64,000 nucleotides of DNA from Algoriphagus sp. AGSA1 (GCF_021390545.1 NZ_JAJUWR010000020.1:54441-118440); one strand, 5' to 3'. Counted from the stretch's first letter, positions 28,773 through 36,421 are shown. Numbers and translations: made by a program. The notes: a model not told the origin generated them from the sequence alone.

Positions 28773-28979
28773 ATGGGATATCCAACCAAAGTACAACTCA
28801 TCAAAAGAGCAAAAAGCGAACAGTGGTATGTCAATTTTCCTGCTGCCGTTGCCCAGGCCATCGAATTTCATCAAGGAGAAGTAGTGGAGTGGATCATCGA
28901 CGACCACCAGAGACTGGTTCTGCAGCGCAGTGACCAGTCCGTAGCGGACCTTAAAAAAAAACTCCCGGAGAAGATCTGA
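28773..28979 (+). CDS. AbrB/SpoVT-like small protein of the IS
   Basis: This encodes 68 residues from ATG 28773 (MGYPTKVQLIKRAKSEQWYV); an in-frame start at 28740 lies within the hairpin tail and is less likely. The sequence has the swapped-hairpin AbrB pattern, with FPAAVAQAIEFHQGEVVEWI and a final basic stretch. It ends with an A9 run (28953-28961) followed by a TGA at 28977. The transposase frame is -1 relative to this one and has no good start of its own, so this ORF may be the N-terminal part of a frameshifted fusion that binds the IS ends. Alternatively it is a separate repressor. Confidence 0.6.
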   Translation: MGYPTKVQLIKRAKSEQWYVNFPAAVAQAIEFHQGEVVEWIIDDHQRLVLQRSDQSVADLKKKLPEKI

Positions 28980-29068
28980 AGGGAGTACTGGAAGGGATTT
29001 TCTTAGAATGCCAATCCTGCTTCAAGCAGTTTCGCACCTGGCAAAGAGCCGCAAGGCTGGTCAACGGG

Positions 29069-30394
29069 GTGCTTTCCTGTATGGGGCGTTCCACCATTAC
29101 AGGTTGGCTGACCGCAAGTGGTGATCAGTTTAAGGACTGGTCGGCCGCCTATCGCCTTTTCAAAGGGGACAGGATGGATATTGCCGGGATTTTCGGTGTC
29201 ATCCGAAGGAAAGTTGTCACATTGGCCGATCCGGTACAGCGGTATGTTTTTGCCCACATGGATGACACCTTGTTACCAAAAAAAGGAAGAAACGTGTTTG
29301 GTGCCCGTTGGCTCAGGGATGCGCTTGGCCCACCTTTCCAGACTAATCTGGTTTGGGGGCAGCGGTTCATCCAGCTTTCATTATCCTGTTTTTCAAAAAT
29401 GGGCCCGGTACAGGCCCGGGCCATCCCCGTTGATCTACATCATTGCCCCAGTGTAAAAAAGCCCGGTAAAGCGGCAGGGGAACAGGATTGGCAACTGTTC
29501 CGTGAAACCCAGAAAAAAGCCAAGCTCAGCGTCATCGGTGCCCAACGGATCAGGCTCTTGCGTGAAAATCTCGATCAGGATGGCTTTACCGACAAGGAAC
29601 TGGTGGTCAGCGTGGACGGAAGCTATACCAACGAAGCGGTTCTGAAAAAGCTCCCTGCCAACACCATTCTGATCGGCAGAATCCGGAAAGACTGTAGCCT
29701 CTACCTGCCTCCAGAGCCTCCCACATCCGGTAAGGGACGGAAAAAAGTCTACGGAGAACCGCTTCCGACTCCCGAGCAAATCCGCCAGTCCGATGACTAT
29801 TCCTGGGTAAAAGTCCAGGCATGGGCGGCTGGAAAAGTTCACGGGTTTCAGCTTAAAGTTATCCCGACTGTCCGCTGGAGAAAAGCCGGAAACAAAGATT
29901 TGAAACTGGTTATCATCCGTCCGGTTTCCTACCGCAAAACTCTCAAGTCACGCCTGCTCTACCGGGATCCGGCCTATCTGGTCTGTACCGAACCGGAGCT
30001 GGACCTGGGCACACTGCTGCAAGCCTATCTCTGGAGATGGGGCATAGAGGTCAACTTCAAAGACGAGAAAACTATTTTGGGATGCGGGGAAGCCCAGGTC
30101 AGAACCGAGCAGGCCTGTGAAAAAGTCCCCGCATTCCTCACCGCCGTCTATTCCATGCTTCTGCTGGCCTCAGAAACTGCAAAAACGCAAGTCCTCCCCC
30201 GTCCAAAGTGGTATAAATCAGAAAAATCGATCCGTACAACAACAGGTGACATCCTCAACCAATTCAGGGCAATAAACTGGGCCCACACTTCAAAAATCAA
30301 TTTCTCCGACTTCGTAAACATCCAGAAAAAAATGCAAACCCTCAAAAAATCAGATAATCCTATCCTCTCCGCATTGTTTCATGCTAGAAATTAG
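29069..30394 (+). CDS. DDE transposase (IS4 superfamily), possibly made by -1 frameshift
   Basis: GTG 29069 is the first conventional start, but the frame is open from 28955 and the extra 38 residues (including GIFLECQSCFKQFRTWQRAA) look like genuine protein. There is no start codon in that part. The RNase H-like core has DDE candidates at FAHMDDTLLPK, VVSVDGSYTN and WRWGIEVNFKDEK, the last being the usual Y/W-x-IE-x-F-x-D-x-K pattern. The slippery A AAA AAA run at 28955-28961 followed by a 6-bp stem (28961-28966 with 28981-28986) suggests -1 frameshifting from the AbrB-like ORF. Without it the protein would lack an N-terminal DNA-binding region. Confidence 0.85.
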   Translation: MLSCMGRSTITGWLTASGDQFKDWSAAYRLFKGDRMDIAGIFGVIRRKVVTLADPVQRYVFAHMDDTLLPKKGRNVFGARWLRDALGPPFQTNLVWGQRFIQLSLSCFSKMGPVQARAIPVDLHHCPSVKKPGKAAGEQDWQLFRETQKKAKLSVIGAQRIRLLRENLDQDGFTDKELVVSVDGSYTNEAVLKKLPANTILIGRIRKDCSLYLPPEPPTSGKGRKKVYGEPLPTPEQIRQSDDYSWVKVQAWAAGKVHGFQLKVIPTVRWRKAGNKDLKLVIIRPVSYRKTLKSRLLYRDPAYLVCTEPELDLGTLLQAYLWRWGIEVNFKDEKTILGCGEAQVRTEQACEKVPAFLTAVYSMLLLASETAKTQVLPRPKWYKSEKSIRTTTGDILNQFRAINWAHTSKINFSDFVNIQKKMQTLKKSDNPILSALFHARN

Positions 30395-30405
30395 CCAAAC
30401 TTGAG

Positions 30406-30450
30406 AACTAGGTTTTCGTTGCGTGCTACGCACGCAACGAAAACCTAGTT
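30406..30450. repeat. 45-bp perfect palindrome at the right IS flank
   Basis: Two 20-base arms, 30406-30425 and 30431-30450, are exact reverse complements around the loop CTACG. The outer 15 bases match the left flank of the IS. There is no T-tract, so an ordinary intrinsic terminator is unlikely. Confidence 0.8.
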
Positions 30451-30761
30451 GGTTGAACAAATCCAGCGGGAGAAACAAGTTTACCCATTCAAGGAAACAC
30501 CCCCTGGCTGCTGTCAAGGAAGTGTCAGATGCGCTGATGCGAATAGAAAAAACCACACAGCGACTGGATATTGCTTTTTCCCGTGTTGAGGCTCTTGAGC
30601 ATACCGTGGAAAATGCTGCCCTTTTGTTCGAAAACGGGGTCGCTAATTACCTTGAAGTTATAACAGCACAGGGCATTCTGCTCCAAAGCCAACTAGATCT
30701 AAGCCTTACGCTTCCATTGACCTCTATAGGGCTCTGGGAGGCGGTTGGCAATAATTTGTAA
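30451..30761 (+). pseudogene. C-terminal fragment of a TolC-family outer-membrane efflux protein
   Basis: The frame contains the second helical-hairpin region of TolC/OprM-like channel proteins: AAVKEVSDALMRIEKTTQRL, then ALEHTVENAALLFENG and YLEVITAQGILLQSQLDLS, ending with a short tail at TAA 30759. A complete protein has about 450 residues; only the last 90 or so remain. The part before residue AAV is out of frame or replaced by the palindrome. Together with the ZIP fragment across the IS it suggests a former RND metal-efflux locus. Confidence 0.75.
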
Positions 30762-31443
30762 ATAAAGGATGAGTACAGCGATATCGGGAAGGATGGGAGG
30801 AGGTAGAACAACCAACTTTTATCACCCATCCGGCCATAAACCCGGAAACCATTTAATTCTGAATCAGATAGTAAAATGATAACAGAGCCGATCACCCTCT
30901 CTCTTCAGGAGAGGGCAGGGGTGAGGTAGAAAAGCCAATTTCAAATTGATAAGGATATTAGGGTGGAATTACAAATCCCGCCCAGTTATCACAAACCATT
31001 TGACTGTAAAATAAATCACTATCAGATACCTGAATATGAAGGAGTTAACAATATTACTTCACATAAATAAATACTTTGCATAATGGGTCTTATGTAAAGT
31101 TTTACATAAAGCCCATAATCACCCGATTGGCAACTTGATGACTTCAGAACAGGACAAGCGACAGTTGTTCTCCTGATCTGGGCGGAACTGGCGGAACATC
31201 CATGACTAAACGATAGTGAAAGCCCTTATGAGGGACTGTTGGTTCAACCAAGGCATGGTCACCAATTAACGTTTCAAAATCCTGACCTTATCGGTTGGGG
31301 TTTTGCATTTCTACCAGAATCCGGGAAGGGATAAAATCACCATTTAATGCCTAGGCTTTCATGCTGCCTCCAAAAGTTAGCTACTATACGTTACTTTCTC
31401 AAAGTCTTAGAATCCGGGTTTAACATTCTCTCTTACTTCGCAA
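30762..31443. other. Gene-poor stretch with debris
   Basis: No intact gene is seen. Three things can be named: a diverged repeat at 30768-30870 similar to 28020-28115; a near-palindrome at 31085-31114 (TTATGTAAA with TTTACATAA); and a radC relic at 31111-31155. On the minus strand between about 31340 and 31150 a frame reads GDFIPSRILVEMQNPNR, stop, GQDFETLIGDHALVEPTVPH, which looks like decayed coding sequence of unknown family. Confidence 0.4.
31111..31155 (+). pseudogene. Short radC relic
   Basis: The bases encode AHNHPIGNLMTSEQDKR, matching the zinc-site segment AHNHPSGNLMPSEQDKR of the two radC genes in the window. Nothing else of the gene is recognisable around it. Confidence 0.7.
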
Positions 31444-32094
31444 CTAAACCCAAGTTTTCAACTGATAGGCGTTATCCCAAAAGTCAAACTCTAATCGGGT
31501 GGCTGTGACAAATGCTTCCATCATATCGTTTCTTGTTTTTTCCGTTGTACCGAGAGCTGCCTTGTCGCAGATAGTAATCGCTTTCATTACTGCTTGCGCA
31601 AATTCCTCCCCTCCATAGGTATCGATCCATTTTTGATAGGGATTGGTCGAGGAGGATTGATTCTCCAGAATGTAATCCCCAACTGCCTTGTAGATCCAAA
31701 AACACGGAAGAACGCTGGCCATACCTACTTCCACCGCATCAAAAGCAGCGGTGCTTTTTAAGAAATGAATGTAATGGTGACAGGCAGGCTGGGCTGCTAC
31801 TTTGCCCTTGATCCCGAATTCATTAAAATAGGATTCGTGTAATGCCTTTTCTACAATAATCGCATTTTCGGCAAATCTGATGAAGGCAAGTGAATCACCA
31901 GTTTCATGGGAGCGTGCCCCTATCACTGCCAATGCCCTTCCAAAATGTTCCAGATAGTTTGAGTCCTGGGCAATGTAGAATTGGAATTTTTCTTCACCCA
32001 ATGAGCCATCAATCAATTCCTGGATAAAGGGCATGTCCAGGATTCGCAGATAAATTGGCTGGATCTGCGTCCAGGCTGAATCAGACCATGTCAT
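31444..32094 (-). CDS. tenA: Thiaminase II / aminopyrimidine aminohydrolase
   Basis: This 216-residue all-helical protein has TenA hallmarks: Asp44 and Tyr47 in YIAQDSNYLEHF, catalytic Cys131 in VLPCFWIYKAVGD and Glu202 in RLEFDFWDNAY. TenA hydrolyses aminomethyl-aminopyrimidine from degraded thiamine to HMP, so it serves salvage. It is the last gene of the thiM-thiE-thiD-tenA operon, and its ATG overlaps the end of thiD by 14 bases, showing translational coupling. Regulation would be by the TPP riboswitch before thiM. Confidence 0.92.
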   Translation of the reverse strand: MTWSDSAWTQIQPIYLRILDMPFIQELIDGSLGEEKFQFYIAQDSNYLEHFGRALAVIGARSHETGDSLAFIRFAENAIIVEKALHESYFNEFGIKGKVAAQPACHHYIHFLKSTAAFDAVEVGMASVLPCFWIYKAVGDYILENQSSSTNPYQKWIDTYGGEEFAQAVMKAITICDKAALGTTEKTRNDMMEAFVTATRLEFDFWDNAYQLKTWV

Positions 32095-32914
32095 TTTTTA
32101 TAAGTTTTTGAGGGTTGAAAAAGTGGTTGAGCGGACCGTTCCCCTTGCCGGTTACCACGTCTTTGCCGGCAAAGATGGCCTGATGAACATAGTTCTTTCC
32201 AAGTTGGATAGCTGTTGGTAAATCATTTCCCAGCGCTAAATAACCAGCGATGGCTGAGGATAAAGTACAACCCGAACCGTGCGTGTTGTTGGTTTTGAGT
32301 TTTTCATGTTCAAATGACTTCACACTGCCGTCCGCATCAAAAAACAGTGATGTGATTTTCGGGAGATTCAGGTGTCCGCCTTTGAGCAATATGGCATTGC
32401 TGCCCAGCTTCAATATCTTCTCACCTGCTAGGTACATGTCTTCTACCGTGTTTACATTCATTCCGGCCAATATCCCGGCTTCATCCATATTGGGAGTAAT
32501 GAGTGTTGAAATGGGAAACAACTTTTCGACAATCACTGACTTTGTTTTCTCCTCAATCAATCTATGCCCACTCGTGGCCACCATGACAGGATCGAAAACC
32601 AGCGGTACCTTGGGGTATTTTGCCAGTATTTCAACAATCGTATCCACGAGCTCGCCCGTATGCACCATTCCTATTTTTATGGCCTGCGGGAAAATATCAT
32701 CCAAGACGGCTTCCATCTGCTCCGCCACTGCCTCTATGGGAATGGGGAAAATAGACCGCACACCCTGGGTGTTTTGAACGGGTAAAGCTGTCAAAACAGA
32801 GGTAGCATAGCACCCCAGGGCAGAGATGGTCTTGATGTCAGCCTGAATACCCGCCCCTCCGCTTCCGTCAAATCCGGCAATCGCCAAAACAGAAGGATAA
32901 CTGTATTTTTTCAT
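32081..32914 (-). CDS. thiD: Hydroxymethylpyrimidine/phosphomethylpyrimidine kinase
   Basis: This 277-residue ribokinase-fold enzyme phosphorylates HMP and HMP-P. It has the N-terminal AIAGFDGSGGAGIQADIKT motif, the VFDPVMVATSGHRLI segment and the C-terminal anion hole NNTHGSGCTLSSAIAGYL with the catalytic Asp/Cys region. Its product joins the thiazole phosphate in the ThiE reaction. It overlaps thiE by 4 bases (ATGA type) and tenA by 14, within a tightly packed salvage operon. No thiC or thiG is seen in the window, so this cluster serves salvage of HMP and thiazole. Confidence 0.95.
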   Translation of the reverse strand: MKKYSYPSVLAIAGFDGSGGAGIQADIKTISALGCYATSVLTALPVQNTQGVRSIFPIPIEAVAEQMEAVLDDIFPQAIKIGMVHTGELVDTIVEILAKYPKVPLVFDPVMVATSGHRLIEEKTKSVIVEKLFPISTLITPNMDEAGILAGMNVNTVEDMYLAGEKILKLGSNAILLKGGHLNLPKITSLFFDADGSVKSFEHEKLKTNNTHGSGCTLSSAIAGYLALGNDLPTAIQLGKNYVHQAIFAGKDVVTGKGNGPLNHFFNPQKLIKNDMV

Positions 32915-33546
32915 AGTGAATTCATTAATATCCCCTTCAGTGAATAGGCAGCTTCCCGTGGGTCATCCGCAGCGCAGATCGCGGAGACCACGGCAATGGA
33001 GTCCGCTCCCGCATTCATTACTTCAGAGACGTTGCTTTGATTGAGTCCACCAATAGCAACAAGTGGTTTCGTAGTGAGTTTTCTGATGGTTTTCATTCCC
33101 TCAATGCCCCATTCTGTGATGGTGTCAATTTTCGTCGGGGTAGAGAATACCGGGCTCACCCCCAAATAGTCCGCGGCTGCGGTTTCTTTAGATTCCAATT
33201 GATTCATATACTCGATGGAGTATCCAAGACACTGACAATCTTTCCATATTTCCCGAATTACAGTTGGGGCTATATCCGAATTGCCTACATGTATCCCAAA
33301 AGCGTTGATTTTTTTCGCCACTGAGACGCTGTCATTAATGATGAGAGGGACATTATACTTATCGGTGATTTCTTTGACCTGCAAAGCTTTGGATGCATAC
33401 TCTTCCGGGTTTAGTCCCTTTTCCCTATACTGTACGATGTCAACACCTCCCTGAATCGCCTGCCCAATCACATGCAAAAAGTCCTTTTTGCAAGCAGCCT
33501 CCGAGACGACCAAATACAGTTTATATGGGAATGGATTTCTATCCAT
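32911..33546 (-). CDS. thiE: Thiamine-phosphate synthase
   Basis: This 211-residue TIM-barrel enzyme couples HMP-PP with thiazole phosphate to give thiamine phosphate. Family motifs present are DIVQYREKG near the N-terminus, LIINDSVSVAKKI, GIHVGNSDI where HLGQxD is usual, LGVSPVFSTPTK and the phosphate-binding VAIGGLNQSNV and ADSIAVVSAI. The HVGNSD variation is mild and compatible with activity. It overlaps thiM by 8 bases upstream and thiD by 4 bases downstream. Confidence 0.93.
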   Translation of the reverse strand: MDRNPFPYKLYLVVSEAACKKDFLHVIGQAIQGGVDIVQYREKGLNPEEYASKALQVKEITDKYNVPLIINDSVSVAKKINAFGIHVGNSDIAPTVIREIWKDCQCLGYSIEYMNQLESKETAAADYLGVSPVFSTPTKIDTITEWGIEGMKTIRKLTTKPLVAIGGLNQSNVSEVMNAGADSIAVVSAICAADDPREAAYSLKGILMNSL

Positions 33547-34339
33547 TGTTTCTGATTTTCAAGACCGCGACAAATTCATCTTCTGTCAGGTGATACAACT
33601 TATCCAATAGGTTGGCCTGTAGGGTTCCCGGGCCTTTGCTTTGGTGGGCTGCCAATTCACCACTGATGCTGAACAGGGCGGTTGCTGCACAGACCGCTTC
33701 TTCCCTGTTTTCAATGACGGCGATAAATGCACCGATCACCGCAGTCGCAGAGCATCCTAAGCCGGTTACTTTTGTCATCAACCCATCACCATTACTGATG
33801 AAGGTCTGCCGGGAATTGCCCACGATGATGTCTGTTTCTCCCGATATGCAGATTATTGATCCATATTTTTGATGAACGTATTCCGCGGCGTGAATCGCTT
33901 CATCACTTTTGGCGGTGCTGTCAACCCCTTTGGTTGAGACTCGGTCAGCTTGGGCAAGTGCCATAATTTCAGAAGCATTTCCTCTTATTACCGTGGGGGA
34001 ATAGGCCAAAAGTTGCATCAGAACCTCATTTCGATAAGGAGAAGCACCGGCACCAACAGGATCCAATACCCAAGGTTTGTTTAACTCATTGGCTTTTTGC
34101 GCGGCGAGAATCATGGACTTCACAAAATATTCATCCAATGTACCAATGTTGATGACCAGCGACTGACAGATATTTACCATGTCCTCAACTTCGGAATGGG
34201 CGTGAGACATAATAGGTGATGCTCCTACAGCCAATAAAGCATTGGCCGAATTATTCATGACCACGAAATTGGTGATATTGTGGACTAGGGGAGAGGTTTG
34301 CCGTACCTTCTGAATGTGTTTCCAGAGATTTTTTGCCAT
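33539..34339 (-). CDS. thiM: Hydroxyethylthiazole kinase
   Basis: This 266-residue ribokinase-like enzyme phosphorylates the thiazole alcohol for salvage. The sequence has TNFVVMNNSANALLAVGASP at the start, the PWVLDPVGAGASPYRN segment, RGNASEIMAL, and the catalytic loop VTGLGCSATAVIGAF with its conserved Cys. It is the first gene of the thiamine salvage operon; a TPP riboswitch ends about 85 bp upstream on the same strand. Length and motifs are complete. Confidence 0.95.
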   Translation of the reverse strand: MAKNLWKHIQKVRQTSPLVHNITNFVVMNNSANALLAVGASPIMSHAHSEVEDMVNICQSLVINIGTLDEYFVKSMILAAQKANELNKPWVLDPVGAGASPYRNEVLMQLLAYSPTVIRGNASEIMALAQADRVSTKGVDSTAKSDEAIHAAEYVHQKYGSIICISGETDIIVGNSRQTFISNGDGLMTKVTGLGCSATAVIGAFIAVIENREEAVCAATALFSISGELAAHQSKGPGTLQANLLDKLYHLTEDEFVAVLKIRNNG

Positions 34340-34423
34340 TGTTTTTTACTTTTGGAAAGTGAAAATGGCTAAAGGAATTCCTTTGGATAAAAAGAAAGAC
34401 AGCATACCGGACGGTGCTTTGTC

Positions 34424-34505
34424 TGCTTTTCCCTACGCCGGTGTCAACCGGATCAGGTTCGAAGGGACTATCTCAATTCTTCTCAGAATACCCCTAAAGC
34501 CAGAG
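34424..34505 (-). promoter_or_regulatory. TPP riboswitch (THI element)
   Basis: On the minus strand the conserved blocks appear in order: TTTAGGGGT, TTCTGAGAA, ATAGTCCCTTCGAACCTGAT and CCGGTTGACACCGGCGTAGG-GAA. These form the pyrimidine-binding and pyrophosphate-binding arms of the THI box. It lies between a likely promoter and thiM. Expression of the salvage genes should fall when TPP is abundant; whether it acts on transcription or translation is not clear. Confidence 0.95.
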
Positions 34506-34536
34506 TAAATATACGTCTTATTATTATGGCAGCCAA
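34506..34536 (-). promoter_or_regulatory. Likely promoter of the thi operon
   Basis: On the minus strand a TTG (34536-34534) is followed after 20 bases by TATATTTA (34513-34506), one base off the Bacteroidota -7 element TAnnTTTG. It directly precedes the TPP riboswitch. Confidence 0.5.
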
Positions 34537-34639
34537 TCCTGTGGCCGATTAAAACCCGGGGAAAACAAACGGAACAGGGTCAAATAAAGATTGGTTTAGA
34601 AAGACTACAGCTGCCTATCTTGTCTCGGACATTCATGCA

Positions 34640-34854
34640 TGGATAATTCCGATGTTCCATGGGGCATCGACGTTTTTTTATTTCCTTAGTAACAGGCCGA
34701 AAGCTACTATTCAACTCAATCCTCCCGATCTCCCTGACCCTTTCCCGATACAATTCCACCAGATCAAATTGAAGAAGATCCTTGTTTTCCAAGGAAGGGT
34801 GATGGACTGCCTCCTGAAAAGAAGGATGAGTTCCCGAAAACTGATCCTGTCTGA
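34640..34854 (+). pseudogene. Decayed copy of the acidic ORF that precedes the SRAP gene
   Basis: The end of this stretch encodes EDPCFP, GLPPEKKDEFPKTDPV and a TGA at 34852, matching the C-terminus of the acidic protein at 43777-44163 (EDPTFP, EELPPGKEEEFPKTDPV). Upstream, a Pro/Asp-rich segment (NPPDLPDPFP) continues in another frame and stop codons follow, so the copy is broken by at least one frameshift. It precedes a decayed SRAP gene, the same order as in the intact pair. Confidence 0.7.
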
Positions 34855-34977
34855 CAATATGAAGAGGAAGAATTATCGAGTTCTGCGAATCATTTCGTTT
34901 AGTATAAATGCATGGGCCATTATCGTTCTTGGAATTTGTTGTTTATCTTTTAGGTAGGTATAAAAGTAGGGGATACT

Positions 34978-35337
34978 ATGTGCTACAATGTCAATCAGAA
35001 AGGGGAGCAAATTGAGCTGGATTTAAGTATGGAATTCAATGCTAAGCCAAAAAAAGAAGGAGTATTGAGAAGATGGGATACCACCTGAACGGATTTGCCC
35101 ATCCCCACCTGCTGGTGCTGGCAACCGACCCTTAATGTTGCTGATGCCAAGGCGTGGATTTCTCCGGATCTCAAGAAGGCGGACATTGAAAACCTGATGA
35201 AGCCTTTTGGGGCGAGTGGGATGGGTTTTCATACAGTGAGCCGCCTGCTTGCCTCCCGTACTGAGGACTCAAATGTACCCGAAGTCATTCTTAGGGAAGA
35301 ATATGAGGAGCTTCCTGTTATGCCGTTGGCTGAATAG
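34978..35337 (+). pseudogene. SRAP (YedK/HMCES) pseudogene with internal deletion
   Basis: It starts MCYNVNQKGEQIELD like the intact gene at 44267, and its tail (ISPDLKKADIENLMKPFGAS and HTVSRLLASRTEDS) matches the intact C-terminus. A frameshift is present near 35070, and about 125 codons of the middle, including the EWR and RMPFI motifs, are deleted after GFAHPHLLVLA. The product cannot be active in DNA-protein crosslinking of abasic sites. Confidence 0.85.
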
Positions 35338-35352
35338 ATTTCAACTGAACTT

Positions 35353-35524
35353 TTTTACCCCTGAATTCCTCACAAAGTTAGTCCTCTGGGCTCTGGGCGA
35401 CCGTAAGCTTCCGGCATAAAGCCGCTTGCTTCGCTGCGCTTTTTATTCCTTTTCCTTCCGGTCTTTGTCGCCCAAGGCCTGATGGAGCTTCATAATTCAT
35501 TGTTCCACAAAAACGAAAAAGATT
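35353..35524 (+). promoter_or_regulatory. Structured leader of radC copy 1
   Basis: Almost identical to 45588-45759. An outer stem GGGCGAC (35397-35403) with GTCGCCC (35469-35475) encloses AAGC-TTC-CGGC-ATAAA-GCCG-CTT-GCTT. The inner CGGCATAAAGCCG hairpin, TTTATTCC and AGCTTCATAA are shared with the ardC leader at 36245, while the outer stems differ in sequence but still pair. Confidence 0.65.
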
Positions 35525-36145
35525 ATGGAGACTCAGGAAAGAAAAATTGATTTGTATGAAGTAGCTGAGATCAAGCTGGGCTACAGTGCCAAGGTAAAGT
35601 CATCCCAAAGACCTAGGGTAGCAAGTTCAAGACAGGTTCATGAAGTGTTTGCCAAAGTCTGGGATCAGGAAAGGATTGGCTTTGCTGAAGACTTCAAAGT
35701 AATGCTGCTGTCCAGAGCCAATAGGGTACTGGGAATAGTAACCATCAGCTCGGGAGGAACCGCAGGGACTGTGGTGGATGTAAAACTGGTTTTTGCAGCT
35801 GCAATCAAGGCTAATGCAAGCTCTGTAATACTGGCCCATAATCACCCGAGTGGAAACTTGATGCCTTCAGAACAGGATAAGAGATTAACTCAAAGAATTA
35901 AAGAAGCAGGCAGGATTTTAGATGTCCCTGTACTGGATCATCTGATTCTTGCTGAGGAAGGATTTTATTCCTTTGCTGATTATGGGGAGCTCGAGGGCTC
36001 TTCTTCTTTTTTTAGTTTCCATGAACTTTCCGTTTCGGAAAATCCATGGAAGCTATTCGTAGGTATTCATTATTGTAAAATCGCGATTGATTCCAGATTT
36101 CTATACATAGGTATTTCTACTAATGAGCATTTCATGATCCTCTAG
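35525..36145 (+). CDS. RadC-like JAB domain protein, copy 1, with lost stop
   Basis: The first 156 residues are nearly identical to the protein at 45760. The JAMM metalloprotease-like site is present as AHNHPSGNLMPSEQD, with a Glu upstream. Unlike full-length RadC it lacks most of the N-terminal helix-hairpin-helix region, as is common for the RadC-like genes of Bacteroidota islands. The usual TAG after YGEL has become GAG (bases CTCGAG instead of CTTTAG), so translation would run on for about 50 residues of unrelated sequence to 36145. This is probably an inactivating or neutral change. The biological role of RadC-like JAB proteins is not settled. Confidence 0.82.
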   Translation: METQERKIDLYEVAEIKLGYSAKVKSSQRPRVASSRQVHEVFAKVWDQERIGFAEDFKVMLLSRANRVLGIVTISSGGTAGTVVDVKLVFAAAIKANASSVILAHNHPSGNLMPSEQDKRLTQRIKEAGRILDVPVLDHLILAEEGFYSFADYGELEGSSSFFSFHELSVSENPWKLFVGIHYCKIAIDSRFLYIGISTNEHFMIL

Positions 36146-36244
36146 CCTTTTGTATGTGATTTTTAGCCGTTGCAAATGGAATTTATACAATTCTATCATT
36201 CAGACTTTTTGAAATTTCAAATAAGCCAATAATAGGACTTATTA

Positions 36245-36421
36245 TTTTTTCCATTCCTTCTTCCGCCAATTTAGCCTGATCCCGTCACACGAGGCAAGAG
36301 ACTACGGCATAAAGCCGGCGCTCTTGCCTTTGCTGGTTTATTCCGTTTCCTCTTGCACTTAGTGCCGGTCTCAGGCTGGTGCAGCTTCATAAGTATTTGT
36401 CAAACCAAAACACAAAAGACT
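36245..36421 (+). promoter_or_regulatory. Structured leader of ardC
   Basis: The stem GGCAAGAG (36293-36300) with CTCTTGCC (36321-36328) encloses CGGC-ATAAA-GCCG (36305-36317). Further shared elements with the radC leaders are TTTATTCC, CCGGTCT and AGCTTCATAA. The leader ends directly at the ATG; the region TAAGTATTTG near 36390 could be a -7 element. A duplicate lies at 2804-2980. Confidence 0.65.

Larger units (their letters stand above)
28679..30400 (+). mobile_element. Insertion sequence, IS4-superfamily DDE type with accessory AbrB-like ORF
   Basis: Imperfect terminal inverted repeats are visible: GTTTGGCTATTTACTAG at 28679 and, read inward from 30400 on the other strand, GTTTGGCTAATTTCTAG (15 of 17 identical). 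The element of about 1.7 kb holds an inner terminator-like hairpin, a small AbrB-like ORF and the transposase. Direct repeats of AACTAGGTTTTCGTT lie outside, but the exact outer ends and target duplication could not be settled because 5 bases (TTGAG) separate the right inverted repeat from the direct repeat. It separates the ZIP and TolC remnants. Confidence 0.75.

Noticed and set aside
30406..30450. Palindrome as a transcription terminator
   Set aside because: The arms are strong but no T-tract follows on either side, and the arm sequence is shared with the other IS flank.
34314..34508. Plus-strand 64-codon frame
   Set aside because: It lies across the TPP riboswitch and the thiM start on the opposite strand; the riboswitch explains the conservation.
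34652..34957. Plus-strand 101-codon frame
   Set aside because: It is the wrong frame over the decayed acidic ORF; the homologous frame ends EFPKTDPV at 34854.
36353..36421. Longer N-terminus for ArdC
   Set aside because: The extra codons fall inside the conserved non-coding leader, which is also present before the broken copy; ATG 36422 is the better start.
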